This document shows, piece after piece, positions 15,681 to 24,676 of a stretch of DNA of 43,264 nt; position 1 is the first letter of the stretch; each line of letters starts with the position of its first letter. This DNA comes from Caldilineaceae bacterium (lineage in GTDB: Bacteria > Chloroflexota > Anaerolineae > Caldilineales > Caldilineaceae): the NCBI GenBank assembly GCA_019637645.1, contig JAHBVH010000071.1, positions 1-43,264 on the forward strand. The letters are read 5' to 3'. The notes under the pieces are model-generated. The model was not told where the DNA came from. It did not search any database and saw nothing but the letters and a program-made list of their open reading frames with translations. A program made the position numbers and the translations under genes.

Positions 15681-15711
15681 CTTTTTGAATCACTAGAATA
15701 CGAAGGATATC

Positions 15712-17466
15712 ATGCAACGCCAAGGATTACATTTTCTCTTGCCCTACATGCGCCCCTATCGAAATGCGCTGATCATCGGTACCCTTTATGCCTTAATCGG
15801 CGCCGGGGCCAGCGCGTTTAGCCCAACCCTGTTGGGGTGGGGCATTGATGATCTGACAAAGGGGATTGACCCGTTGAAGTTGGCGCTCTATTCGGTCGGC
15901 ATCATTGTGCTTGCCATAGTCGTTGCGCTGTTTCGCTATTTGTTGCGCATGCTGACGGGTGACATTGCCGCCGGCGTCTCTTATCGCATGAGCCAGGATC
16001 TCTATCATCGGCTCTTGCTCTTTGATTATGAAACCCGGCAGAAATATGGGACGGGCGATCTCCTTTCGCGAGCAACCAACGACTTTATTTACATTTGGCG
16101 CTTTTACAGTGCAGGCTTCCAAATGGCTATGCACTCGCTCTTCCTCCTCTTGATCGGCGCCTCACTCATGGCCATCACCAGCCCCGCTATGGCGGCCTTG
16201 GTGGTGGTGATGCTCGCGATTAGTATCTTTGCCCAGATGCGCTTGGGTGGCATTATCGAACAGGCTTTTGCGCGCGTTCAGGCCGAAACAGCCAAGCTCT
16301 CTGCCTTTAGCCAAGAACATCTGAATGCGGTGCGCATGTTAACCGCTTATGCCCAGGAAAAAGCCGTTGGTGAACACTTCCGCGAGGCCAATAAAGCCTA
16401 TGTTCAACAGAGCATGAGCTTTATTATCCGCTCCGGTTTGGTCTCGCCGCTGCCCAGCCTGATGGTGCGGGTGGCCGCGACGATCATTGTGCTGGTCGGT
16501 GGTCTTTTTATCATTCAGGGGCAATTAACGGTTGGTCAATATGTGCAGTTTATTGTCTACCTCAACCTGCTCAACAGTGGGGCCCAACAAATTACCGATG
16601 CTTTTGAGCGGCTCCAACAAGGAAGCGCCGCGGCAGGCCGCATTGGGGAGGTTCTCCATTTATTGCCCAAGATCAATGATGCCAGCGATGCCCAGGCCCC
16701 GGCCCTCCACGGCGAGATTCGCTTTGACCATGTCAGCGTCTATGCCGAAGATCAAGAGCGGTGGATCTTGCGTGACATCAATTTGGTGATCAAGCCTGGC
16801 TCAACGGTGGGTATTGTCGGGCCGACGGGTGCGGGCAAGAGTATGCTCATTAGCTTGCTCGGGCGGATCTATGATCCCGATGAAGGTGCAGTGCTGCTGG
16901 ATGGCTACGATCTACGCCAGATCAAGTTAGCCACGCTCCGCCGTAATGTGGTCTATGTCTTGCAGGAGACACTGCTCTTTAGTATGCCACTGCGGGGGAA
17001 TATTGCCTTGGGCGTTGCCGAAGCCTCAGACCCCCAAATCTACCGCGCCATGGAAAAAGCCCGGCTCACCAATGACCTGCCTCAACTACCCAAAGGGTTG
17101 GATAGCATTGTTGGCGAGCGGGGCGCAACGCTCTCGGGCGGCCAGAAACAGCGGACCGCGCTGGCGCGAGCGCTGGTACGTAATCCCAAGGTCTTAATTT
17201 TGGACGACGCCTTGGCTAGCGTGGATATGCACACCTCGGCACAGATTATTGAAGAGCTGCGTGAATCGGCGGGCGGCCAGGAGCGCCGGACGAGTATCAT
17301 CGTCAGCCAACGGATGGCGGCAGTGCGCCACGCGGATAAGATCGTGGTGCTGAACGAAGGGCAGATTGTCGAGGAAGGCGATCACGATACGCTGCTCGCC
17401 CAAAATGGTCTATACGCGGAAATGTACTACCGTGAGATCCAGCAAGCGGAGGAGGCGCTCGCATAA
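15712..17466 (+). CDS. ABC exporter half-transporter, degenerate-site subunit of a heterodimer (BmrC/TM287-like)
   Basis: This 584-residue protein has six membrane helices (about 18-290) and a C-terminal ATPase domain. Walker A is GPTGAGKS (370-377), the signature is a normal LSGGQ (474-478) and Walker B is VLILDD (494-499). The catalytic Glu is replaced by Asp499, and the switch His is replaced by Gln533 (VSQRM). That is the pattern of the non-catalytic nucleotide site in asymmetric heterodimeric exporters. The last base of its stop codon is the first base of the partner's ATG. GAAGGA stands four bases before the start. It probably exports drugs, lipids or peptides from the inner leaflet together with the next gene; expression may be controlled by the leader at 15567. 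Confidence 0.93.
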   Translation: MQRQGLHFLLPYMRPYRNALIIGTLYALIGAGASAFSPTLLGWGIDDLTKGIDPLKLALYSVGIIVLAIVVALFRYLLRMLTGDIAAGVSYRMSQDLYHRLLLFDYETRQKYGTGDLLSRATNDFIYIWRFYSAGFQMAMHSLFLLLIGASLMAITSPAMAALVVVMLAISIFAQMRLGGIIEQAFARVQAETAKLSAFSQEHLNAVRMLTAYAQEKAVGEHFREANKAYVQQSMSFIIRSGLVSPLPSLMVRVAATIIVLVGGLFIIQGQLTVGQYVQFIVYLNLLNSGAQQITDAFERLQQGSAAAGRIGEVLHLLPKINDASDAQAPALHGEIRFDHVSVYAEDQERWILRDINLVIKPGSTVGIVGPTGAGKSMLISLLGRIYDPDEGAVLLDGYDLRQIKLATLRRNVVYVLQETLLFSMPLRGNIALGVAEASDPQIYRAMEKARLTNDLPQLPKGLDSIVGERGATLSGGQKQRTALARALVRNPKVLILDDALASVDMHTSAQIIEELRESAGGQERRTSIIVSQRMAAVRHADKIVVLNEGQIVEEGDHDTLLAQNGLYAEMYYREIQQAEEALA

Positions 17467-19349
17467 TGACAAAGACACAAGAAGTAGACCGTAAACTGGA
17501 TCAACAGCCTGCCCCCAACGATGCAAAGCAGAATGGCAAGGCAGCCGTAGAGGAAGAAGAAGATCAGGAGGCGGCAAGAGCAGAAAATCAAGTGCTGAAC
17601 CAAGATGCGGCGCTCATCAAGCTCCTCCTTGTCTCCATTCGCCCCTACTGGCGGATGATGATGTTGGCCGGTGTTTTGATGCTCGGGGTGGCTTCGTTGA
17701 ATGTCGTTCCCCCCTACCTCCTCCAACAAGCGATCGACGGCCCCATTGCGCGCGGGGACATTAACGCGCTCTGGAACATTACGTTATTTTATGGCGCGAC
17801 CGCACTGGCGCTCTTTGTCCTGACCTTTGCCTATACCTATTTCTTGCAATATGCGGCGCAACGGGCCTTGGCCGATCTCCGCACACGCTTGTTCGACCAT
17901 ATTCTGCGCCAGGATTATACCTTTCTCACCAACACCTCGACGGGTGATCTGGTGGCACGCCTGAGCAGTGACATTGATAATATCAACCAAGTGTTGTCGA
18001 GCAGCATTGTGGTGATCTTGGTGGAAGGGGTCACCTTTATTGTCATTATCACCGTGATGTTAGTCACCAACTGGCGGTTGGCGCTGTTAGCAATGGTGCT
18101 GATGCCGGTGTTGGCGATTGTGACACGCTATTTCCGCCAACGGATTCGCCTCTCATCCACGGGGGAACGCTCGGCCATGGCGCGCATTAGCTCCTTCCTC
18201 AATGAACACCTCCATGGGATGACGGTGGTACAGCTCTTTAACCACGAGGAAGAGAGCGAACAGGAGTTTGACGACTACAACAGCCGCTATCGCCGTGCCT
18301 TGATCAATCTGCGCTATCACAGCGCGGTCTTTCTGGCTGTGCAGGAAATTCTTGCGGCGGTGGGGACTGGCTTGTTACTCTATGGTGGCGGGCGTGGCGT
18401 GTTGGCAGGCTGGGCCACGCTCGGGATGTTGGTGGCCTTTTTCCAATATTCACAGCGGGCGTTCCAACCGATTCTCAACCTATCGCAACAATATAACTCG
18501 ATTCAGATTGCCTTGGGTGCGGCAGAACGGATCTATCGGATGCTGCAAACCGAACCCAAAATTCAGAGTCCGGCCAACCCCATTCCCCTCCCGCATGTGC
18601 GTGGCGACATTGAATTTCGCAATGTACACTTTGCCTATGTGCCTGATGAACCTGTGCTGCGCGGTGTCAACCTCCACATTGCCGCGGGCCAATCGGTGGC
18701 GATTGTGGGCGCAACAGGCGCTGGGAAGTCGAGCCTCGCCAGTTTGTTGGCCCGTTACTACGATCCTTCCAAGGGGCAAGTCTTGCTGGATGGCATCGAT
18801 CTGCGGGATCTAAGCTTGAACGATCTACGCCAATCGGTGGTAGTCGTGCCGCAAGATCCCGTTTGTATTGCTGGCACCATCCGGCAGAACATCTGCCTCT
18901 ATGATGAAGATATTGGCGATGAAATCTTGTTTCAGGCTGCCGAGTTTAGCAATGCAGCGCGCTTTATCGAAAAGCTACCCGAAGGCTACGACTTTCAGCT
19001 CCTCCCGGGCGGGGCTAATCTGTCCCAAGGGCAACGGCAGCTACTGGCCTTGGCGCGGGCGCTGGCGCATAGCCCCAATGCAGTGTTGGTGTTAGACGAA
19101 GCCACCAGTAGTATCGACACAGCAACCGAAGCGCTCATTCAAGACGCGCTCGAACGGATTCTACGCTCACGTACCAGTTTGGTTATTGCCCATCGGCTTA
19201 GCACTGTACGTGGGGCGGATCGCATTATTGTCATGGAACGGGGCCGGATTATTGAGGATGGCAACCACGAAGCGTTGCTCAAGCTTAATGGCTACTATGC
19301 CCGTCTCCATCACCATCAAGTGCTGCCCAAGACAGCGCGGCCAGTGTAA
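17466..19349 (+). CDS. ABC exporter half-transporter, catalytic-site subunit of the heterodimer (BmrD/TM288-like)
   Basis: The 627-residue partner starts inside the stop codon of the upstream gene (TAATG), so the pair is translationally coupled. An acidic, Gln-rich N-terminal extension of about 48 residues precedes six membrane helices. The ATPase domain has Walker A GATGAGKS (415-422), Walker B with a normal catalytic Glu (LVLDEA, Glu545) and the switch His576 (IAHRLS). Its signature is LSQGQ (519-523) rather than LSGGQ. Combined with the first subunit, this gives one degenerate site (first subunit's Walker motifs with this LSQGQ) and one consensus site. The function is export at the cytoplasmic membrane; the substrate is not known. 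A small hairpin follows the gene. Confidence 0.93.
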   Translation: MTKTQEVDRKLDQQPAPNDAKQNGKAAVEEEEDQEAARAENQVLNQDAALIKLLLVSIRPYWRMMMLAGVLMLGVASLNVVPPYLLQQAIDGPIARGDINALWNITLFYGATALALFVLTFAYTYFLQYAAQRALADLRTRLFDHILRQDYTFLTNTSTGDLVARLSSDIDNINQVLSSSIVVILVEGVTFIVIITVMLVTNWRLALLAMVLMPVLAIVTRYFRQRIRLSSTGERSAMARISSFLNEHLHGMTVVQLFNHEEESEQEFDDYNSRYRRALINLRYHSAVFLAVQEILAAVGTGLLLYGGGRGVLAGWATLGMLVAFFQYSQRAFQPILNLSQQYNSIQIALGAAERIYRMLQTEPKIQSPANPIPLPHVRGDIEFRNVHFAYVPDEPVLRGVNLHIAAGQSVAIVGATGAGKSSLASLLARYYDPSKGQVLLDGIDLRDLSLNDLRQSVVVVPQDPVCIAGTIRQNICLYDEDIGDEILFQAAEFSNAARFIEKLPEGYDFQLLPGGANLSQGQRQLLALARALAHSPNAVLVLDEATSSIDTATEALIQDALERILRSRTSLVIAHRLSTVRGADRIIVMERGRIIEDGNHEALLKLNGYYARLHHHQVLPKTARPV

Positions 19350-19354
19350 GACCA

Positions 19355-19392
19355 GGTTGCATAGATAGCTCCTGCGGGTTGTCTATGCAACC
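19355..19392. terminator. Hairpin between convergent genes
   Basis: GGTTGCATAGA (19355-19365) and TCTATGCAACC (19382-19392) form an 11-base-pair stem with a 16-base loop. It sits between the end of the exporter operon and the end of the converging hydrolase gene. No T run follows on either strand, so termination is only suggested by position. Confidence 0.55.
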
Positions 19393-19407
19393 TCTCGCCC
19401 CGTGCCG

Positions 19408-20931
19408 CTAGGGCAGTTGGGCCTGAATCCACGCGATCATATCTTGGATCGGCTCCTCGGCCATCTCGTAGAACGAATCTTCGGCCATGCGCTCCGTCGG
19501 GCTGAGCGCGTGGCCGAGGGTAGGATAGCGCAGCAAGGTCACTCGGTCTGGCGCAGCCCCCGCAATGGCGATGGCCGCCTCCACCGGAATCCAACCATCG
19601 CGATCCCCATGTAACACCAAAATCGGCATGGCGAGCGCTGGCACCAGTTCGGCAATCGTACGCGAGGGCGACATCCCAGCATAGATCCGTGCCACAAGGG
19701 GGATCAATCCTTCCACAAAGGGACGTAGTTCGGTCTGAATATCGACTAGCCCATCATTATCCAGATCTAAATTGGGTTGCAAGGGCAACAAAGCGGCCAA
19801 AAACGACGTACGCGTTGAAAAGAGCCCGAGGAACCAGACCGGCCCGGCGGGGATCGCGGCCACTTCCGCCGGGCTCAACTTGCCATCGCCATCTTGGTCG
19901 ATCACCTCTTCCAAATAGGGCAACCCAATGTTCAAATGTTGATAGACCAAGGCTTCTTCAAGGCGCAAGTTGAGTGGGGCTTGCAAGAGCAAGCCAGCGA
20001 CTTCCGGATGAGCATACGCCGTATAGGTCGCGACGATCCCACCTTCACTCCAGCCATAGAGAAAAATCTGGTTGTCATCCACTTCTGGCTGGGCTTTCGC
20101 CGTGGTCATCACCGCCTCGGCATCGATGATGCGCTGATTGACGAAGGTCTGTTGGAGTTGCTCATAGTCATACTCGCCATGGGCCAACACCCCGCGTTTA
20201 TTAAAGCGCAGAACGGCAATGCCCGCTTCGCCAAAAGCCTCGGCAATCTTCTGAAAATTGGTTGAGGAGGCTTGACCCACCCCAGCGCTATACGAAGCAT
20301 CCATATCGGCGGGACCGGTGCCACTGAACAAAATTACCGTAGGCCAAGGGCCAGCCCCGGTGGGGGGAAAGGTCAATTGGCCTTTGCTGCCAAAATGGTC
20401 GGTCAAGTGGATGATCAGATTACGGTAGCGCACCCCGTTCGCAAATTCGCCATCGACCCCAAAGGGCACGGTTGTGGATTCACCCCCGGCAAACTGCGGC
20501 CCCAATACACTGTTCAAATAGTCCAGAGTGACTAGATTATCACCCACATAGAGTACGATCAATTGTGCCTGTTGAAAAAAATGGGGCGTATCGACCCAAT
20601 CAACCGTCAGCGCTTCCGCCGCCCCAGCCTGAGGGGTAAAGCTAAAGCCATCAAGCGCAACCCCAGCAGCCTCGGCTTGGGCAGCAGCCGCATCAGGATA
20701 GGCGTAGATCTGGAGTTCGTCGCCGTTGACTTGGAGGAGTTGACGGGGCACAGTCAGAGGAAAGGCAGGCACTTCACTGACCTCGCTGCCTAGTTGGACA
20801 CTGGCACCCATAGCCCGTAGTGCGGTCATTAGATGATCAATCGACGGCTCACCGCTCAGGGGTGTACAGCCGACAAGCAAAATTCCCAACAACAGTACCC
20901 ATAACCCGCGTCGTTGTTGCATAGCCTTCAC
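19408..20931 (-). CDS. Alpha/beta-hydrolase lipoprotein with two EF-hand-like calcium loops
   Basis: The 507-residue precursor has a lipobox LLVGC with Cys22, so it is probably anchored outside the membrane. Residues 30-150 form a small domain with MGASVQLGSEVS and LQVNGDELQIYAYPDAAAAQAEA, a module also found alone in bacterial lipoproteins. The hydrolase domain (about 170-505) has the nucleophile in GWSEGG (Ser295), Asp443 in LHGDRDGW and His474 in LGHALS. Between Ser and Asp lies a cap with two 12-residue EF-hand loops: DQDGDGKLSPAE (345-356) and DLDNDGLVDIQT (389-400). The start codon is GTG; an ATG three codons later is also possible. It may be a secreted esterase or peptidase stabilised by Ca2+; the substrate is unknown. 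Confidence 0.87.
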   Translation of the reverse strand: MKAMQQRRGLWVLLLGILLVGCTPLSGEPSIDHLMTALRAMGASVQLGSEVSEVPAFPLTVPRQLLQVNGDELQIYAYPDAAAAQAEAAGVALDGFSFTPQAGAAEALTVDWVDTPHFFQQAQLIVLYVGDNLVTLDYLNSVLGPQFAGGESTTVPFGVDGEFANGVRYRNLIIHLTDHFGSKGQLTFPPTGAGPWPTVILFSGTGPADMDASYSAGVGQASSTNFQKIAEAFGEAGIAVLRFNKRGVLAHGEYDYEQLQQTFVNQRIIDAEAVMTTAKAQPEVDDNQIFLYGWSEGGIVATYTAYAHPEVAGLLLQAPLNLRLEEALVYQHLNIGLPYLEEVIDQDGDGKLSPAEVAAIPAGPVWFLGLFSTRTSFLAALLPLQPNLDLDNDGLVDIQTELRPFVEGLIPLVARIYAGMSPSRTIAELVPALAMPILVLHGDRDGWIPVEAAIAIAGAAPDRVTLLRYPTLGHALSPTERMAEDSFYEMAEEPIQDMIAWIQAQLP

Positions 20932-21075
20932 CTATTTCCTGTCTCACACGCTAGTTCGCAACTACCCAGTATCGCGCAACGGCATGGTGCAGACAGTAAG
21001 GTTTTGTGCCAACTTCCTTGCACGGCCCAAGAGGACAAGCGGACCAGCACCGAGACAAGGCAGACAGCGGGTGGC

Positions 21076-22095
21076 TCATTCCGCGGCCATGAGATCGCGT
21101 TGGGCATAGATCGCTTCTCCCCAGCGCAACTTTTTGGCCTGGGGATATTGGGGCTTCTGCCGTTTGAGTACCTTCACCTGAAGCCGCTGCGTCTGCGTCA
21201 GGACAGGCACTTCGAGATAGCCTTTTTGTAAGTGGACCGGGCCAATGACACGCGCCCACGGCATCTGTTCGGGCGGCCTACGGGCAATGGCAACATAGCT
21301 ATATTTGGCCTCTTCCCAATCCGAGGCCATCAAGGCGCTATCGCGCATCTCCTGGCGCAACCGGCGGGCAAAATCGGGCCGGGTAAAGCGTTGGGGGAAA
21401 TGCAACCACGCTTCTTCCACAACTTGGTTACCAAGATATGGGGCGACCACAATGCCACTGCCCGCCAATTGCTGGGCAACGCTCTGCACAATTCGGCTCC
21501 CCACAGGCGTTCCTGGTTCCACCACCAAGAGCAGATCACGGCTGCGCTGGAAGGCAGCGGATACCAGTTGTGTTCGCTGCTCACTATTTAGTTCATTCAA
21601 CACGTTCGCCAACAGGACCACGTCGGCTGGCGGCGTTTGGTCAAGCTGGTGCAGCAGATCGCCCCGCTGCCAAGTGGCGGCTAGGGGGTGAGCACCTTGT
21701 CCCCAAAGCTGCTGCCCCAACGTCAGGAAATGGGGATTTTGATCCAGGCAGGTGGCTTGGGCCAAGGTGGGTAAGCAGTCGGTCAAGGCCCAAAGACCAG
21801 AGCCGGGTCCGCTCCCCAGATCCAGCAAGGTTTGGGGTTGCCAACTAGGCATTAATTCAACGACCGCGTCCATGGCCCCCCAAATTTGGGCATAGGTGGC
21901 CGAGGCGCGCAAGCCCAGATAGGCCAAGGCATCGAGCGCATCGGTGACATGGCGCTGCTGGGTATCTTGAACCGGCTGGGTATAGCGCAGATGCAACGCT
22001 TGAGCGCGTTGCATCCACGCCCTGGCATCGGGTTCGGCTAAGCGCTGGGCAATGGCCTGACGAATGGCAGGCGGAAGCGTGATGATGGTTTGCAT
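21076..22095 (-). CDS. Rsm22-like (PF09243-type) ribosome-associated methyltransferase homologue without the cysteine cluster
   Basis: The 339 residues include a SAM-binding motif LLDLGSGPGSG (90-100), NVLNEL (164-169), VVEPGTPVG (191-199) and EEAKYSYVAIARR (261-273). These match the order of motifs in the Rsm22/METTL17 family, which assists assembly of the small ribosomal subunit. In that family, VEPGTP is normally followed by an A-P-C-P-H...C-P...W-C-H-F segment with cysteines that bind an iron-sulphur cluster. Here that segment reads APYLGNQVVEEAWLHF (218-233) and has no cysteine. Two cysteines elsewhere (107 and 116) do not fit the pattern. The ATG at 22095 lacks a clear ribosome binding site. 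Function is probably ribosome-related, but cluster binding seems lost. Confidence 0.78.
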   Translation of the reverse strand: MQTIITLPPAIRQAIAQRLAEPDARAWMQRAQALHLRYTQPVQDTQQRHVTDALDALAYLGLRASATYAQIWGAMDAVVELMPSWQPQTLLDLGSGPGSGLWALTDCLPTLAQATCLDQNPHFLTLGQQLWGQGAHPLAATWQRGDLLHQLDQTPPADVVLLANVLNELNSEQRTQLVSAAFQRSRDLLLVVEPGTPVGSRIVQSVAQQLAGSGIVVAPYLGNQVVEEAWLHFPQRFTRPDFARRLRQEMRDSALMASDWEEAKYSYVAIARRPPEQMPWARVIGPVHLQKGYLEVPVLTQTQRLQVKVLKRQKPQYPQAKKLRWGEAIYAQRDLMAAE

Positions 22096-22177
22096 GGTTC
22101 GATGAGTCTAGGTGGTTAGGGTTGCGTGTTGGTCATGGGTCATTGGAACAGGTAAGCCATTCGGTGTGGACAATTGA

Positions 22178-24676
22178 TTATGGCGGAGTCGGATCATGCC
22201 AATAACTGACGAGTTGCCCACTAGCATTATACAACGCCCCATCGTCTTTCTCTTCATTGTTCCAAACAGAGCCTGCACCCATGTGGGGAAAGCTCAGGGT
22301 ACTACCGGGAAGAATGATACCCAAAATTCCATCATGTTCCTGATTCCCTCTAATACTACAAAGATGCCATCCCCCCAAATTAATACTTTCATTACTTGTA
22401 TTCTGCAAATGTACAATTTCAGTATCTTTTTCGATCTGCAGAATCCGAATCGGAAGGTCTTGTGCTAAGGTTGGATCAGGATCTTCCTGACAACCATCAA
22501 AACTCGGTACCGGTAAGTCTGGAGCAGGTGTAGCCAAAGCAACAGTGGGCGAAACCGTTGGTGCAATTGTGGGTACAACAATCGTGGGGATTACAATGGT
22601 CGGAATTATCGTGGGCGTTCCCGGTGTCGGCCCTGGCGTTCCCCCCACACAGCTGAGAAGCTCGACATTGTCCAGATAGGCCCAGGTGGTGGCGCCATTG
22701 CCATTGTTGAAGACATTGAAATAGAGCGAGACGGTCTGCCCACGGTAGGCGGTCAGATCGGCGGTAGCCAGTTGCCAGTTGCCGTCATTACGGCGGACCC
22801 GTTGCAACACCGCCAATACCCGATCATCAGGGGCAAGGAGGAGCACCTCTTGGCGATCGCTCGAGGTGCCTGGATCCCCTGGAACGGCTTCGCTACTGCC
22901 ATAGAGATGCCTCCACTGGAGCGTCACACTCGTGGCATCGGCGGGGATGACAATGGGCTGGCGCACCGACGAATAGCTGGCGCGGTCGGCCCAGCCTGCC
23001 GCGGGAGGATTCCCCACTTGCATGGCCCGTGCGCCGCCATCGTGTTGGCTTGTTGTATATTGGGGGGGCAAGGCCGATTTGCCCAGAATCCAACTGCCCT
23101 CCCCTTCAAAATCGCCATTGGCTAACAGATTGGGGCAGCTACTTACACCGGTGGCAGTCGGGGTGGGTACCGGCGGGGTGGGGGTAGTGGGCGTTTGGGT
23201 CGGCACGACGGTGGCCGCGGGTGTTGTCGGCGCAATGGTTGGAATGACGGTAACCCCAGTAGGCACAGGTGTGGCAACCGTCGGCACAGGCGTGCTACCA
23301 GCACAGGTGTCGAGCTGCACCTCGTCAATGTAGGCCCAAGTGGCGGCACCATTGCCATCGTTAAAGACATTGAAATAGAGATAGACCGTCTGGCCGCGGT
23401 AGGGTGTCAGGTCGATGCTCTCTGCTTGCCAGCCGCTATCGTTACGCCGCACGCGCTGAAGCACGGTTAGCACCTTTTCATCCATGCGCAGCAGGAGTAC
23501 CTCTTGGCGGTCATGGTTGGTGCCGGGATCGCCAGTAATGCTCTCGGCGCTGCCATACCAATGCCGCCAGCGTAACGTTACCACATTGGCATTGGCGGGA
23601 ATCGTCACAGCTTGGCGGATCGAGGAGTAGCTGGGCTGCGCAAGAACGCCTGTATCGGGTGGGTGGCCCAGTTGCATGGCCCAATTCCCGCCATATTTTT
23701 GCACGTTAGTATACTGAGGCGGTTTCGCCGAAGCACCAATGAGCCAGCTGCCACTGCCTTCAAAGTCACCATTGCCCAGCAAATTGGCGCAGAGAGCTGG
23801 TGGCGTGGGCAAGGGTGTTGGCGGCCAGGACGTGGGTGGCAAAGGCGTCCAACCACTAGTCACGGTCGGCAGCACCACCGGTGCTGTCGGCCAAGGGGTT
23901 GGCCCAATGACAATCGGGGTCGGCGTGACATTGGGGGCCAAGGTTGGGATCAAGGTCATGGTCAAAGGCAAGGTTGGCAGCGCGGGCAGGTCACCGGGGT
24001 CTAGGGTAGCCGTCGGCCAAGGTGGATCCGTGGGCAACGGGGGCAAATTGGGGGGAGGCAAAACATCCGTCATGCTTCCCGTCGCCGTGGCAACCGCATA
24101 GGCGCTGGTATAGAGCGCCAAATTCATGTTCGCCACATCATTCGTTTCGCCAGCGGCAATATCGACATTGGTCACGACAAAGCCGCTGATCAGGGTCTCG
24201 CGGATCCGCGCTAAAAAGTTAACTAAGCGCGGAAACGAGCCAGTCACCCGTAGGCCAAAGGTGCGCTGCCGATAGAGATTGTTACTAGTGGGCTGCGGTG
24301 CGGCTTGCGCCTGTAGCTCGGCAATGGTCACGCCACTTTCTTGGGCATATTGATAGAGACGTTCCAAAGCCGCGGCGGCCTGCGTTTCGCTGAGAAAGGC
24401 GCTTGCCGCGCTGTCCACCCGAGCTTGTGCTGCCGTCACTTGGGCGCGTACGGTGGCTGGCACAGCCGCCTGGGCGGTGGCAGCTTCGGCAGCGTTTTGC
24501 TCCATCGTCGCCACCACCTCGATCAAGTCGCTACGGGTTTGCACGCTTGGGATGATGCGCAACAGGAGATACAAAAAAATACCAAGCGCAAGCAGCAAAA
24601 TGCCCCCGATTGCAAGGAGGAGCGAGAGCCGTTCCTTCGTAGGCAGATAGGCGCGCCAATTGCGTAGGATGTTCAC
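22178..24676 (-). CDS. PilO-like membrane protein fused to two beta-sandwich domains and a lamin-tail-like domain
   Basis: The 832 residues start with a membrane helix (about 18-40), then a coiled-coil and ferredoxin-like PilO region (about 45-195, including LRVTGSFPRLVNFLARIRE). A Pro/Thr linker leads to two copies of a 160-residue module (297-457 and 514-676) that share NLLxNGDFEG, WRHxYGS, TAYRGQTV-type and YFNVFN segments; they look like carbohydrate-binding or MAM-like beta-sandwiches. A second linker precedes a C-terminal lamin-tail-like domain (about 742-828) with IVHLQNTSNESINLGGWHL. The start is GTG and overlaps the PilN-like stop by four bases (GTGA), so the two are coupled. It is probably an extracytoplasmic, surface-exposed protein on a PilO scaffold. 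Normal PilO proteins are near 200 residues. Confidence 0.8.
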   Translation of the reverse strand: MNILRNWRAYLPTKERLSLLLAIGGILLLALGIFLYLLLRIIPSVQTRSDLIEVVATMEQNAAEAATAQAAVPATVRAQVTAAQARVDSAASAFLSETQAAAALERLYQYAQESGVTIAELQAQAAPQPTSNNLYRQRTFGLRVTGSFPRLVNFLARIRETLISGFVVTNVDIAAGETNDVANMNLALYTSAYAVATATGSMTDVLPPPNLPPLPTDPPWPTATLDPGDLPALPTLPLTMTLIPTLAPNVTPTPIVIGPTPWPTAPVVLPTVTSGWTPLPPTSWPPTPLPTPPALCANLLGNGDFEGSGSWLIGASAKPPQYTNVQKYGGNWAMQLGHPPDTGVLAQPSYSSIRQAVTIPANANVVTLRWRHWYGSAESITGDPGTNHDRQEVLLLRMDEKVLTVLQRVRRNDSGWQAESIDLTPYRGQTVYLYFNVFNDGNGAATWAYIDEVQLDTCAGSTPVPTVATPVPTGVTVIPTIAPTTPAATVVPTQTPTTPTPPVPTPTATGVSSCPNLLANGDFEGEGSWILGKSALPPQYTTSQHDGGARAMQVGNPPAAGWADRASYSSVRQPIVIPADATSVTLQWRHLYGSSEAVPGDPGTSSDRQEVLLLAPDDRVLAVLQRVRRNDGNWQLATADLTAYRGQTVSLYFNVFNNGNGATTWAYLDNVELLSCVGGTPGPTPGTPTIIPTIVIPTIVVPTIAPTVSPTVALATPAPDLPVPSFDGCQEDPDPTLAQDLPIRILQIEKDTEIVHLQNTSNESINLGGWHLCSIRGNQEHDGILGIILPGSTLSFPHMGAGSVWNNEEKDDGALYNASGQLVSYWHDPTPP

